Assembly (NCBI RefSeq): GCF_000244915.1
Contig: NZ_CM001442.1
Span: 2,294,001-2,358,000, forward strand
Source: Bradyrhizobium sp. WSM471
GTDB lineage: Bacteria; Pseudomonadota; Alphaproteobacteria; Rhizobiales; Xanthobacteraceae
Length of the DNA: 64,000 nucleotides
Direction of reading: 5' to 3'
Under the pieces are notes generated by a model. It was not told where the DNA came from and did not search any database. It saw only the letters and a list, made by a program, of their open reading frames with translations. The position numbers and the translations under genes are program-made. This document shows, piece by piece, positions 38,519 through 48,111 of the stretch (positions within the stretch are counted from its first letter, which is position 1; every line of letters starts with the position of its first letter).

Positions 38519-40750
38519 TTAGGCATGCTCGACGTAGTAACTGTTGTGGTGCTTGCCCTTGTAAGCCTCGATGCGCTTGAGCATCTTCGGGTTGGCGCGG
38601 TTGAGCACGGCGCCGAGCAATTTCTTCTGCAGGACTTCCGATCCCGAAATCGATTCCTGAAGAGCGCTTCGTGTCGTCTGCCCCCATTCGATCACGTAGA
38701 CCATGGCGTCGATCAGGAAGCTGACGGCCTTTGCATCCGCCACCGGCATCACCGGCGCCAGGTCGATCACGATGTACTCATAGTGCTCTTTCAGCACCTT
38801 GAGCAGCTCGGCCATCGCCTTCGATCCAATGACGTCGGCCGAATTGACCATGCGGGAGGCCACCACGGACGGCAGGAAATCAAGCCCCGTCTCCTTACTT
38901 CGCTGCACGTGGTAGCCCAGGCTGGCCGGATCGTTGAGCGCCTCGACCAGTCCGGTCGTGGCGTTCGGCGCGAGCTCGCGCGTGAGTGAGCGCGTGTGCA
39001 GGTCGCCGTCGATCAGGACCGTGCGATGTCCGGTGAGCGCGACCAACTGGGCGAAGTTGGCCGCCACCGTCGTTTTTCCCTCCTTGGGGAGAGACGATAC
39101 GATGCCGATCACCTTGATCTCGCGGGTCAGGCGCGCAACGTCGATCGACACCTTGATGTTGCGCAACGTCTCGGCAAACCGCGAGAATGGATGATCGACG
39201 ACGTAGCGGGACAGGTTGGGTGGACCGGTCTTCGCGGACGTCGACAACAACGCGCCGGTCTTGGTCGGTGGACGAATGTCGGGCAGGACGCCGAGGCACT
39301 TCACGCCGAGCTCATCCTCGACCTCTCCGGGCGTCCGCAAGACATCGCTCAGCATTTCACGCCCGAATGCGACGCCGAAGCCGAGGCAGAGGCCGCCCAC
39401 CAGGCCGCCAACCAGCGCCAGAACCGTACGCGGCGAGCTCTTGCGATCCGGCCTGTTGGCAGTGCTGATGAGTCGCGACTCGCTGAGCGGAAAGCTCTGA
39501 TTCTGCGTCGCGCTTTGCAGCTTCTCGAGGAAATTGTTGTAGAGATTGCGATAGGTGTCGGCCGCGCTTTCGAGGTCGCGCAACTGGACCTCGGCCTGGC
39601 CGGTGTGGCCGGCCTGGGCGACGAGATCCTTCACGCTATTGTCGAGAGAAGCCTCCCGGCTCTTGGCGATCTCGTAGTCGCTACGATAAGCGTCTCCGAT
39701 CCGATGCAGTTCGTCCGCCATGTTCTTGCGGATTTCCTCCATCTTATTGGCCACATTGACGGCGGCAAGATGGGCCTTGCCATAACGCTTGGACCAATCG
39801 GCATACTGAGCTGCGAGATCGAGGTATTGCGCGCGCAGGCGGGTGATGACCGAATTGTTGAGAGCGTCGGTCACGGTGGATTGTGCGACATCCTGGTCCG
39901 AAATCGTGTTGATCCGGTCGAGTTTGGCCTTGGCTTCGGCCGTCGCCGCGCGCGCCTGAACCAGCTGTGTATTGAGGTCAGACAATTGCTGTTCGGACAT
40001 CAGGCCGCGGCTGGTTCCGACGATGTTGTGCTCGGCCTTGAAGGTCTGCACGGCACGGTCGCTGGTGGTTGCCTGCTCACTCAGCTCGATGCTGCGCTGC
40101 TGAAGCCATTCGGTTGCCCGCTTGGTGGACTGATATTTGGCTTCCAGCGCGCCGACCAGATAGGCATTGGCAATGGCGTTGACGATCTTGGCGGCCTTGT
40201 CGGGGCTGCGGGAGCGATAGTTTAGCGACAAGACATAGGTCGTCAGGACGCGCTCGGTTCTCAGGTTCTTCTGGACCGCCTCGACCACGGCATGTTCGAG
40301 CTGCTCCTGCGACCCCGGTTCGCCGGAACTGAACAGCGACATGACCTTGCCCAGGACAATGGACAGAAGGCCCGGTTTGGAGCCGTTGAACTCCGGATCC
40401 TCAGTCAACTTCAGGCGACGGACGACCGAAAGGATCAGGTCGTCCGAATTGATCACCTCGACCTGGCTGTCGACGTAGCCTGTGTCGATCAGGGCGCTGT
40501 TGGCGTTGCTGTCCTTGTCCAGCACCTGGGCCTGGCGCGTATCCATCATGATGCGGGCATTCGCCGTGTACATGGGTTGCGCCGTGACCAGATAGACGAT
40601 CACCAGGGCCAGCGAAGCACCAGTACAGGCTGCGATGATCGGCCATTGCCGGCGCAGGACGTCGGTCACGCGCTCGAAGCTGAGGACGGCCCCGCCGAAT
40701 TCGATGCCGAATCGGTGTCCCGACTGGAAATGTTCTCTAGGCTGATACAT
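38519..40750 (-). CDS. Fused Wzz chain-length regulator and BY-type tyrosine autokinase (ExoP-like)
   Basis: A 743-residue inner-membrane protein controlling polymerisation and export of the polysaccharide. N-terminal helix at about 36-57 (WPIIAACTGASLALVIVYLV), a long periplasmic coiled-coil region, then a second helix near 435-455 (VLALVGGLVGGLCLGFGVAFG). The cytoplasmic kinase domain has Walker A SLPKEGKTT (553-561), Walker A' VLIDGDL (578-584) and Walker B YIVIDLAPV (659-667). The C-terminal tail has few tyrosines (AYKGKHHNSYYVEHA), fewer than in enteric BY-kinases. It follows the 188-residue exported protein gene by 32 bases, so the two form an operon. Confidence 0.93.
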   Translation of the reverse strand: MYQPREHFQSGHRFGIEFGGAVLSFERVTDVLRRQWPIIAACTGASLALVIVYLVTAQPMYTANARIMMDTRQAQVLDKDSNANSALIDTGYVDSQVEVINSDDLILSVVRRLKLTEDPEFNGSKPGLLSIVLGKVMSLFSSGEPGSQEQLEHAVVEAVQKNLRTERVLTTYVLSLNYRSRSPDKAAKIVNAIANAYLVGALEAKYQSTKRATEWLQQRSIELSEQATTSDRAVQTFKAEHNIVGTSRGLMSEQQLSDLNTQLVQARAATAEAKAKLDRINTISDQDVAQSTVTDALNNSVITRLRAQYLDLAAQYADWSKRYGKAHLAAVNVANKMEEIRKNMADELHRIGDAYRSDYEIAKSREASLDNSVKDLVAQAGHTGQAEVQLRDLESAADTYRNLYNNFLEKLQSATQNQSFPLSESRLISTANRPDRKSSPRTVLALVGGLVGGLCLGFGVAFGREMLSDVLRTPGEVEDELGVKCLGVLPDIRPPTKTGALLSTSAKTGPPNLSRYVVDHPFSRFAETLRNIKVSIDVARLTREIKVIGIVSSLPKEGKTTVAANFAQLVALTGHRTVLIDGDLHTRSLTRELAPNATTGLVEALNDPASLGYHVQRSKETGLDFLPSVVASRMVNSADVIGSKAMAELLKVLKEHYEYIVIDLAPVMPVADAKAVSFLIDAMVYVIEWGQTTRSALQESISGSEVLQKKLLGAVLNRANPKMLKRIEAYKGKHHNSYYVEHA

Positions 40751-40782
40751 TTGCTAATTCGCTGCCTTTTGACGATCGCTGA

Positions 40783-41349
40783 TCAATTCGGAAGGGGGAC
40801 GGGCTTGAACGGGTTGGCCAGCTTGGTCTTCCACTCGCCTTCGAGCAGCGCCCCGCCTCGAGGCGGTTGCGCCGGGCCCTTGTCTTGCGATTGCGCCTGG
40901 GCGCCGGAGGCGTCGTCTCCCGCGGCGGCATAGCCTGCCTGCACGCTGAGATCGCCGATCCGCTGCACGAAATCTCTGATCTTGCGTGCGGCGTCCGGCT
41001 TCTTCGACGTGCATCGCCCTTCGGCAATCCTCAGCGCGGCGCCGATGGACGAGCGATCGGTTGAAGCCGAAGTGGAGATGAGCGTCTGAACGGACGGCAA
41101 CACCGACGGGCTTGTGGCGATATAGTTGGAGAGCCGATATCTCAGCTTCTCCTTGTCATTGCGCAGCCGCTCCAGGAGCGAGGAGGGCGATTTTACGAAT
41201 GTGTCGAGTTCGAGCTGTGAGGCACGATCGGAAAATTCGACGCACTGGGCGCGGCAAGCATCGATACTCCCGACCATCAAGGCTGAACCTGCCAAGATGA
41301 TTGGTAGCCATCGCGATCTCGCAAGACAACGTGTTAGTCCGCAACCCAT
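40783..41349 (-). CDS. Exported protein of unknown function, first gene of the autokinase operon
   Basis: A 188-residue protein from the ATG at 41349, with GGAGG 11 bases upstream. Signal peptide at residues about 10-32 (WLPIILAGSALMVGSIDACRA) with cleavage before QCVEF. The mature part is helical (SQLELDTFVKSPSSLLERLR, then RKIRDFVQRIGDLSV) and ends in a Pro/Gly/Gln-rich segment. It has paired cysteines but no lipobox at the cleavage site. Its place just before the Wzz/kinase gene suggests a periplasmic partner in chain-length control or export, where a Wza-type protein is otherwise missing. Inference only. Confidence 0.75.
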   Translation of the reverse strand: MGCGLTRCLARSRWLPIILAGSALMVGSIDACRAQCVEFSDRASQLELDTFVKSPSSLLERLRNDKEKLRYRLSNYIATSPSVLPSVQTLISTSASTDRSSIGAALRIAEGRCTSKKPDAARKIRDFVQRIGDLSVQAGYAAAGDDASGAQAQSQDKGPAQPPRGGALLEGEWKTKLANPFKPVPLPN

Positions 41350-41964
41350 CCGTGTCCCTTCCTCCCTGTTGCAATAGGAGAACACGCGAAACCTGACAGC
41401 TAACTGTGTCAATTTTTGTGCGACGCAAAAGCTGAGTGCATGTGCTCTAAGACAACGCGTGCATTGCCTTTTCCCGATCGGTTGCAAAATGGAGATATGC
41501 AATGCCTGCGAGATCGGCATGCCTCCGCCTAGGAATGTTGCAGACTGAAAACATTTGAGGCGTTGCATGTCGAAGTGCCTCGGGCATGCGTCGCAAAACC
41601 GACACAAGTCGTTACGCGAGTCATTGTTCCCGGCTGCGAAAAATTATCAGGCGATATGCGGGGCAGCGTGCATGCGAAAGGATCAAAACTCTTTGTGGTC
41701 GCGTTGATCGCAGCAGCGTCGAATTTCGCGCACACTTTGCACGTAAATACTCGCAATCATCACGTCCGAAGTGACTTGCGCGCCGGCGCAGGTCGATCTC
41801 ACGTAAAAAGTGGCGTGAACTTGGCGATCGCATGTCCGAATGATCTGCGAGCCTTGAAATTATCGTCGACCCTCATGCGTCGAATGCGAGCCCGCGATCG
41901 CAGAGATTGAACACGCGCAAGACCTGATACACACTGCTGCGGTGCAATAGCTGGGAATGTTGAT
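41350..41964. promoter_or_regulatory. Divergent control region of the polysaccharide locus
   Basis: 615 bases between genes read apart (41349 leftward and 41965 rightward). No real gene inside. It is rich in short words such as TGCGTCGCA, GTTGCA and GCATGC, and holds the candidate operator at 41415 and a half-like copy TGCGTCGCAAAA at 41587-41598. Both flanking operons probably take their promoters from it. Confidence 0.5.
41415..41431 (+). promoter_or_regulatory. Candidate operator, second copy
   Basis: TTTGTGCGACGCAAAAG, part of the near-palindrome TTTTGTGCGACGCAAAA (41414-41430). It sits about 65-82 bases upstream of the exported-protein gene that starts at 41349. 15 of 17 bases match the copy at 35093. 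Confidence 0.5.
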
Positions 41965-43176
41965 GTGACGGAGATGGTTCATCGTGAGAAGGCGCATGTC
42001 CTGCCGCTCGACAGCATTCGGGGGATCGCCGCGACGTCGGTGGTGATTCACCATCTCCTGCTGATGCCGACCTTCCTCGCGGCGTTCCCGCACAATGCGT
42101 GGATCAACTGCTCGTTCTTCAGAAGCTCGTGGCTACTGGTCGATCTGTTCTTCGTTCTCAGCGGGATCGTCATGTCGCTCAGCTACGTCGAGGGCGATTT
42201 CGGGCGCTTCTCGCTGCGCGAGTTCATGGTGCGGCGCCTGGCGCGGGTCTATCCGCTGCACATCGTCATGCTGATCGCAAATCTTCTGTTTCGACTTCTG
42301 CGGATCGGTTTGGTCATGGCCGGCGTCGTGGCGGCCGCGCCGGCGGCGTTCGAAGTGAACAATGCCTATTCCTTCGGTCTCAACGTCCTGCTGCTGCACT
42401 CGATGGGGTTCATCGACTATCTCAGCTGGAATGCGCCAAGCTGGAGCATCAGCGTCGAATTCTATACTTATCTGGTGTTTGGCCTGATCGTGCTGCTTGC
42501 CCAGCGCATGCGGTCCCTGCTCTGGTTCTACGTTCTCTGCGGGGCGCTTGCGATCTGCAGTCTGGTCGTCATCATCTTCGTACTGGACAAGAGGAGCCTC
42601 GGGCTTCAGACCGATTTCGGCATCCTGCGCTGCTTCGTGAGCTTCTTCCTGGGTGTGCTGACGGTGAGGTTCGTCGACCGCCTGCCGGCCAAGCCGGGTC
42701 CTGCCGTGCAGGGCGCGCTGCAATTCGCCGCCATGATCGCCAGCATCGTGCTGGTGTCCCTGTCGGAGACCAATCCTGCGGCAACGTTCCTTGCGCCGGT
42801 GACGTTCGCGATCTTCCTCGGCAGCTTGCTGGCCTTTCCGGACGCGCTGCTGGTGCCGCGGATGCTGGTGGTCAAGCCGCTGGTCTGGCTCGGAAAACGG
42901 TCCTACTCGATCTACATGGTGCACGCGCTCGTGGTGCTGCTTGCCGAATATTTCGTGCGGGCCGTCGGGGCAGGGCGTATAGCCGCGCTGGATTCGGTCT
43001 GGGCGGGCCTGCCGGCGACGTTGAACCTCGTGGTCTCGCTGGCCGCCGTGCTGGCGGTCTCGCACTTCACTTATCTCTACGTCGAAATCCCCGGCGGCAA
43101 GCTCATGCGAAATGCGCTCGGAAGCTGTCGGGATTTCGCGCGATCTCCCGCGCAATCGGCGCGGCTGACGAACTGA
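41965..43176 (+). CDS. Acyltransferase-3 (OafA/ExoZ-type) membrane protein 1
   Basis: A 403-residue inner-membrane acyltransferase, likely adding acetyl groups to the polysaccharide or its lipid-linked unit. The N-terminal motif PLDSIRGIAATSVVIHHLL carries the family Arg and His. About ten hydrophobic segments follow, with the second conserved block WSISVEFYTYLVFGL. Starts GTG at 41965; an ATG nine bases in is also possible. First of four rightward genes with spacing of 7 bases, 6 bases and an ATGA overlap. Confidence 0.88.
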   Translation: MTEMVHREKAHVLPLDSIRGIAATSVVIHHLLLMPTFLAAFPHNAWINCSFFRSSWLLVDLFFVLSGIVMSLSYVEGDFGRFSLREFMVRRLARVYPLHIVMLIANLLFRLLRIGLVMAGVVAAAPAAFEVNNAYSFGLNVLLLHSMGFIDYLSWNAPSWSISVEFYTYLVFGLIVLLAQRMRSLLWFYVLCGALAICSLVVIIFVLDKRSLGLQTDFGILRCFVSFFLGVLTVRFVDRLPAKPGPAVQGALQFAAMIASIVLVSLSETNPAATFLAPVTFAIFLGSLLAFPDALLVPRMLVVKPLVWLGKRSYSIYMVHALVVLLAEYFVRAVGAGRIAALDSVWAGLPATLNLVVSLAAVLAVSHFTYLYVEIPGGKLMRNALGSCRDFARSPAQSARLTN

Positions 43177-43183
43177 GCCCGAT

Positions 43184-44521
43184 ATGACGATCCTCGCGCT
43201 GCATCGGCCGAAAATCACGTTGATCAGCCTCAACATCGAGGCAGTCGCGCTCGGGGCCTATCTGGTCCGCGACGCCTTCGGCGGCGTGATTCGCTATTAC
43301 ACCAGCATCTATCACATGAACGCGCTCTGGTATGTGCCCGACGCCATTGCGCTTCTGTGCCTCATCCAGTTCTTCGTCCATTGCATCTTGCGCAATCGCA
43401 GTACCCTGGCGCTCCTGGTCTTGGTGCAGATCATGCTGTCGCTCGTGCTCGGCTATTTCATGCTGGGTACGGTCAACGCAGCAATCTCATCGTTTAAGAT
43501 GATGCTGCCGGTGTTCGTCGGATTCTGCTTTTGCGATTCGAGCCTCGGCTCGTACAAGAAACTGCTGTCGGTCATCGCCTTGACGTTCTATCTTTCCGTC
43601 ATCGGAGTGTTGCTGACCAAATTCTATCTCATGCCCTGGGTCGGGTATAAATACGAGTCCTTCGGCGCGGTTCGGGAGGCGGGCCGGCTGTGGTGGGCCT
43701 ATGGCGGGGACGACCAGCGCCTGATGGGTTTTGCGGCCGACAACACCATGGCCGCCTTCTTCATCCTGGTGTCGTTCGCGATCACGTCTATTCGCATGAG
43801 CACCACCTGGTGCCTCCTATTCGGTTCCATTGCGATCTATACCATCAAGCTGACCACGAGCAAGACGACCATGATCGTCCTCGTACTCTATCTGCTTCTG
43901 CTCGTGTTCGTGCGGATGCTACCGGAGAGGTCGCGCTTTCCCGCGATCCGGACCATCGCGCTGTGGTCGTATGCCTCGATCTTCGTGCCGTTCTTCATGA
44001 TCGTGGTTGCTTCCGGGACCGCCGCGGTGCCGCATTCGACCCTTTTCAGCATCCTCGATCGCATCAATAACAGCTGGCAAAAGCCGTTCATCTACATGAC
44101 GCAGCTCATGCCGATCGGCCTGGTGACCGGCTGCGGTGCAGGCTGCTTCAACTATCCGCAGCAGCTGTTCTCGCCGCTCGCGGCGTTTTGGGTGCCCGTC
44201 GACAATTTCTATATCGGGACCTACCTGATGTTCGGTCTGCCGTTCGTCGCGTTCATGGTGATGGTGTTCAGGGCGACCTTCGGCGCGACCGACGTGTACA
44301 AGCTGACGCTGATCTTCGTCGTCAATTTGTTCACGATCACGGTGTTGAACTACGGCCCGGCATCCGGCCTCCTGATCATCGCATTGAGCTTCAGCGAGGT
44401 GTTTTCGCGCCGCGCTGCCTCCACGCGGGCCGGCGATGCCATACCAATCGTAGTGCGGCCGCCGATGCCGTCATTGGAAGGCTTCCGTCCGGATATGCCG
44501 GCGGCGAGCGGAAGCAGGTGA
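43184..44521 (+). CDS. Wzy-like polysaccharide polymerase
   Basis: A 445-residue protein with about 11-12 transmembrane segments across its full length, ending in a short polar tail. It has the layout of O-antigen/exopolysaccharide polymerases: a large periplasmic loop around residues 290-345 with QLMPIGLVTGCGAGCFNYP, and a tryptophan/arginine segment GRLWWAYGGDDQRLMGFAAD at about 168-187. It has no better family match by eye. It would join lipid-linked repeat units in the periplasm, with the Wzz/kinase setting chain length. Seven bases after acyltransferase 1 and six before acyltransferase 2. Confidence 0.75.
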   Translation: MTILALHRPKITLISLNIEAVALGAYLVRDAFGGVIRYYTSIYHMNALWYVPDAIALLCLIQFFVHCILRNRSTLALLVLVQIMLSLVLGYFMLGTVNAAISSFKMMLPVFVGFCFCDSSLGSYKKLLSVIALTFYLSVIGVLLTKFYLMPWVGYKYESFGAVREAGRLWWAYGGDDQRLMGFAADNTMAAFFILVSFAITSIRMSTTWCLLFGSIAIYTIKLTTSKTTMIVLVLYLLLLVFVRMLPERSRFPAIRTIALWSYASIFVPFFMIVVASGTAAVPHSTLFSILDRINNSWQKPFIYMTQLMPIGLVTGCGAGCFNYPQQLFSPLAAFWVPVDNFYIGTYLMFGLPFVAFMVMVFRATFGATDVYKLTLIFVVNLFTITVLNYGPASGLLIIALSFSEVFSRRAASTRAGDAIPIVVRPPMPSLEGFRPDMPAASGSR

Positions 44522-44527
44522 GAACGA

Positions 44528-45637
44528 ATGATGCATAGGCGACTCGCATTCATCGACACGCTGCGCGGCATTGCCGTGTTGTCGGTCCTGGTCCAGCATG
44601 TGTTCGAGGTGATCGTCCAGAAGCACCCGACGGGTGCCTATTACTGGCCCATCCACGATGTGTTCGGCTACTACATGAACTTTGGCCGGTTTGGCGTGGT
44701 GTTGTTCTTCTTCGTCAGCGGCTTCGTCATTCCGTTCAGCTTCCCGGACAGCGCCACGCCTGTGCGGGATTTTGCCATCAGCCGCTTCTTCCGGCTCTAC
44801 CCGGCTTACTGGACCTCGCTCATAGTCGGGCTCGTGACGATGCAGCTGCTGGATTCGAAAATCTATCCGTTCGGGCAGATCGCCGCGAACGTGACGATGT
44901 TGCAGACCTTCGTGAACGTCCCGAACCTCTGGGTGTTCTATTGGACGCTGGCGATCGAGCTGCTGTTCTATGTCGGATGCACCATTCTGTTTGCGATGGG
45001 GCTGCTGAACCGGCGCTTTACGGCGGTGACGATCGTCATTGCGGCCGCGCTGGTCGGAACCACAGCTGCGCTCCTGGTTGAGAACAGGGCCGTTTCCTCG
45101 GTGATGGAGGTCGGGCTGAACCTGTCGGCGATGTTCCTGGGCAAGATCATCCGCGACACCGTCATCGGCGGAAAGCTGCGATGGTCCCACGTGGCGGTCT
45201 GCACGCTCCTGTATGCGATCTTCGCCATCGCCCTCGCCGATCGGCGGTTCGGAGGCGTCTACCACGAGAATTTCTTCTACAGTTATTCGATCGCAGCGGC
45301 CTATGTTTGCGCGGCGCTCGTCTTCATCGGCTTTGCCGTGTTCGGTGAGAGAATGGCGTGGCGCCCGATGGCGTTCGTCGGCGTGATCAGTTATTCGGTC
45401 TACCTGATGTCGCCGTTCGTGATCGTCTTCATCCATCGCCTCGTCTGGTTCGGCGACGGGCCGCTCGGATGGGCGATCTTCTTGACCCTGATCCTGGCGT
45501 TGTCGATCCTGGTCAGCTGGATGACGTTTACATACGTCGAGAAGCCCAGTATCGCGTTCGGACAAAGGTTTCGCTCGGCACGCAGAAAGAAGGTCGTTCT
45601 CGAGCCTGCGCTCAGTACCCAGGGTGCTGCAGAATGA
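44528..45637 (+). CDS. Acyltransferase-3 membrane protein 2
   Basis: A 369-residue OafA-type acyltransferase with paired ATGs at the start after AGGTGAGA. N-terminal motif AFIDTLRGIAVLSVLVQHV (Arg and His in family positions), then about ten helices, including WVFYWTLAIELLFYVGC for the second motif. The C-terminal MTFTYVEKPSI matches the YxEkP end common in the family. The stop overlaps the start of acyltransferase 3 as ATGA. Confidence 0.9.
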   Translation: MMHRRLAFIDTLRGIAVLSVLVQHVFEVIVQKHPTGAYYWPIHDVFGYYMNFGRFGVVLFFFVSGFVIPFSFPDSATPVRDFAISRFFRLYPAYWTSLIVGLVTMQLLDSKIYPFGQIAANVTMLQTFVNVPNLWVFYWTLAIELLFYVGCTILFAMGLLNRRFTAVTIVIAAALVGTTAALLVENRAVSSVMEVGLNLSAMFLGKIIRDTVIGGKLRWSHVAVCTLLYAIFAIALADRRFGGVYHENFFYSYSIAAAYVCAALVFIGFAVFGERMAWRPMAFVGVISYSVYLMSPFVIVFIHRLVWFGDGPLGWAIFLTLILALSILVSWMTFTYVEKPSIAFGQRFRSARRKKVVLEPALSTQGAAE

Positions 45638-46725
45638 GTAACGCGCCGCACCAGCCGGGCGCCGCCTACGACGGATCGTTCGTTCCGTCGGTCCAGGGGC
45701 TGCGCGGCATTGCGGCGCTGAGCGTGCTGATGGATCATTTCTACGACATGCCGAAGGGAGGCATGTACGACATCCCGGATCCCGGCTTCCTCCCGCCACT
45801 CTGGCTCTGGCTGCAATCGGTGATCAATGTCGGCGGGCATGGCGTCGAGCTGTTCTTCATGATCAGCGGCTTCCTGATCCCGGCGAGTCTGGTGCGGCAC
45901 GGCTCGCTGTCGCGCTTCTTCTTCGATCGCGTCCTGCGCATCATGCCGGTGTTCGTCGTCCTGCATCTTGCGCTGTTCGCGATAGGTCCGATCGTCGGCT
46001 ACAAGTTCTTCCGTGGAATCGACCTGACGAGCTATCTCGGGATCTTCGCGGCCAATCTGTTTTTCGTGCAGGACGCGCTTGGTATGCCCATCGCCCAGCA
46101 GAATGCCTGGACACTGACCTATGAGTGGGCGTTCTACATCTGGTTTGCAGTGACGTTCTCGATGCTGCGCGTCGGAGGCAAGATGCTGGCAGCCCCCCTG
46201 ATCCTGCTGGGCATCGCTTGCCTGCTGCATTGGCCGATCACAGCGTTCTTCTGCGTCGGTATGCTCTACAGCGCCACCGGCTTTCGGATTCGTATTCCGG
46301 GACGTCTCGGCTTGGCCGTGGGCCTGGCTTGCGGAGCGGCCATGTATGCAAGCCTGGTGCTGTTTCACCCCTTCGTGGCGTTGCTTCCCGGCTTCCTGCT
46401 GTTCGGCATGGTGCTTGCCCCGGAGTCGGGCCTCGGCAAGGCTCTGAGCGTCCCGGCCCTGCAATATGTCGGCAAGATCAGCTACAGCCTCTATCTCGTG
46501 CACCCGTTCGTGCTCTTCCCGTTGCAGGTGATCGGCCTGAAGCTGGTCGCAGCCGGCGTCGATCGCTGGCTGCTGTGGGCCGCCTTCATCGTGCTCGGGC
46601 TCGTGATGTCGCTGGTCGCAAGCGCGGTCAGTTATGAGCTGATCGAGGTCAGGCTGAGGCGCCTGCTGGACGGCGTGATCCGCGGCATGGTCTTTCGGCC
46701 GTTGAAGGTCGGGCAATCGGTTTGA
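45634..46725 (+). CDS. Acyltransferase-3 membrane protein 3
   Basis: A 363-residue protein from MSNAPHQPGAAYDGSF; the start ATG shares ATGA with the stop of the preceding gene. Motifs: PSVQGLRGIAALSVLMDHFYD, a long hydrophobic body with WTLTYEWAFYIWFAV, and IEVRLRRLL at the end. It differs from copy 2 in the N-terminal acid (Asp-His in place of Gln-His), which may mean another acceptor or donor. Last gene of this rightward run. Confidence 0.9.
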   Translation: MSNAPHQPGAAYDGSFVPSVQGLRGIAALSVLMDHFYDMPKGGMYDIPDPGFLPPLWLWLQSVINVGGHGVELFFMISGFLIPASLVRHGSLSRFFFDRVLRIMPVFVVLHLALFAIGPIVGYKFFRGIDLTSYLGIFAANLFFVQDALGMPIAQQNAWTLTYEWAFYIWFAVTFSMLRVGGKMLAAPLILLGIACLLHWPITAFFCVGMLYSATGFRIRIPGRLGLAVGLACGAAMYASLVLFHPFVALLPGFLLFGMVLAPESGLGKALSVPALQYVGKISYSLYLVHPFVLFPLQVIGLKLVAAGVDRWLLWAAFIVLGLVMSLVASAVSYELIEVRLRRLLDGVIRGMVFRPLKVGQSV

Positions 46726-46746
46726 GCCGCCGCGTGCCCGTCGCGG

Positions 46747-47904
46747 TCAGCTCACGGTACGGCCGGCGAGCTTGTGATAGGACCCCAGCAGCTGTTCGGC
46801 GATGTGGTCCCAGTTCAAAATACCCGCCGCGGTTTGCCGTGCGCCGTCGGTCAATGTCGCGGCCAGCGGCTTCGAGGTCAGCACGCGTTCGAGTGCATCG
46901 GCCAATGCAGTGGCGTCGCCCGGTGGAACCAGCAGCCCGTTGACTCCGTCGGTGACGACGTCGGGAATGCCGCCGGTGGCGCTGGCAACGACGGGACGAG
47001 CATTGCCGTAAGCGGAGGCAAGCACGCCGCTCTGCGTTGCATCCTTGTAGGGCAGGGCGACCACGGTCGCCGACTGAAACAGCTGTCCGGTGTCCGCGGG
47101 CGAAATGTAGGCGTTGATGGTCTTGACCGTCGGCATCGCTTCCATCCGCGCCCCGAGCCGGGTCATTTCCGGGCCGCGGCCGGCGACGATCGCCTCATGC
47201 GCCACGCCGCGCTTGGCCAGTATGTCGATGGCGTCGATGAAGACGTCGAGGCCCTTGTAGGCCCACATCCGTCCAAAGAACAGGATGCGTGCGGCTTCGG
47301 GCGCCGCGACCGTACCTCGGGCCGGTGGAACCATGAGCACGCCGTGCATGCTGGAGACCGTTGCGCCCTTGAAGTCGGGCGAGGCGCGACGAAAATCGGC
47401 AATGCAACTCTCGCCATGTGTCGTGACGATCGAGGCTGCGGCGCGCATGCGTCCGCGCCAGCCGTCCTCGCGTGGCGAGGTGCCGGAGCCGCCCTCCGAA
47501 TGCGGGATAGCATCGTGAACCGTCAGCACCAGGGGAATGCCGAGTGGGCGAAGGAACTGGATCAGCCGGGACGTGTAGATCTCCGGAACTTCGTGACAAT
47601 GAACGACGTCCGGACGAAACGAAATTATGTCGAAGAAAGAGGCCGGGATCCCGAGCACGCCGCCGCGGCGCAGGCTCAAATCGCGAATCCGGGTTTCGAA
47701 GGGAGCCGCAACCGCGATATCGGCCAGTTCCCATTGCTGGTTGGCATCCTTGCGGTTGAGCACGAGCCTGACGTCGCAATGGTGAGCCAATCCCGCAGCG
47801 AGCCGGTAGGAATATTCTGCAAAATGCGGTGCGTAGATCGCCACACGCAGGCGTCTGGAATTGGGGATAGAACGCGGGGCGGGCGAATTCATCAAGGCAT
47901 CCAT
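46747..47904 (-). CDS. GT4 glycosyltransferase
   Basis: A 385-residue cytoplasmic GT-B enzyme. N-terminal domain: RVAIYAPHFAEYSYRLAAGL, then PDVVHCHEVPEIYTSRLIQF. C-terminal domain: RILFFGRMWAYKGLDVFIDAI, IVAGRGPEM, and ALPYKDATQSGVLASAYGN in place of a classical EX7E, then PVVASATGGIPDVVTDGVNG. Read leftward, alone, convergent with acyltransferase 3 (21 bases apart) and divergent from the flippase. Donor unknown. Confidence 0.9.
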   Translation of the reverse strand: MDALMNSPAPRSIPNSRRLRVAIYAPHFAEYSYRLAAGLAHHCDVRLVLNRKDANQQWELADIAVAAPFETRIRDLSLRRGGVLGIPASFFDIISFRPDVVHCHEVPEIYTSRLIQFLRPLGIPLVLTVHDAIPHSEGGSGTSPREDGWRGRMRAAASIVTTHGESCIADFRRASPDFKGATVSSMHGVLMVPPARGTVAAPEAARILFFGRMWAYKGLDVFIDAIDILAKRGVAHEAIVAGRGPEMTRLGARMEAMPTVKTINAYISPADTGQLFQSATVVALPYKDATQSGVLASAYGNARPVVASATGGIPDVVTDGVNGLLVPPGDATALADALERVLTSKPLAATLTDGARQTAAGILNWDHIAEQLLGSYHKLAGRTVS

Positions 47905-48111
47905 TTTGCATCACATCGCAGAGAGCGATTGGAGTGTAGTCCACGATTTGAACTCACTTCCACTCTAAATCGGAATCGTGATGGCGCTCATCTGATTGCC
48001 ATCACTCCGTCGTAATGTCGCGAGCAATCAGTCGCCGTTGTGAGCGGCGACAAGCGGTGGCGCGTCATCATCGTTTCGCGTCGTCTGGATCGAAATTGGG
48101 TCGAATTGTTG

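Noticed and set aside
38996..40225. A 409-codon frame opposite to the tyrosine autokinase gene
   Set aside because: Antisense shadow of a well-supported gene with Walker motifs.
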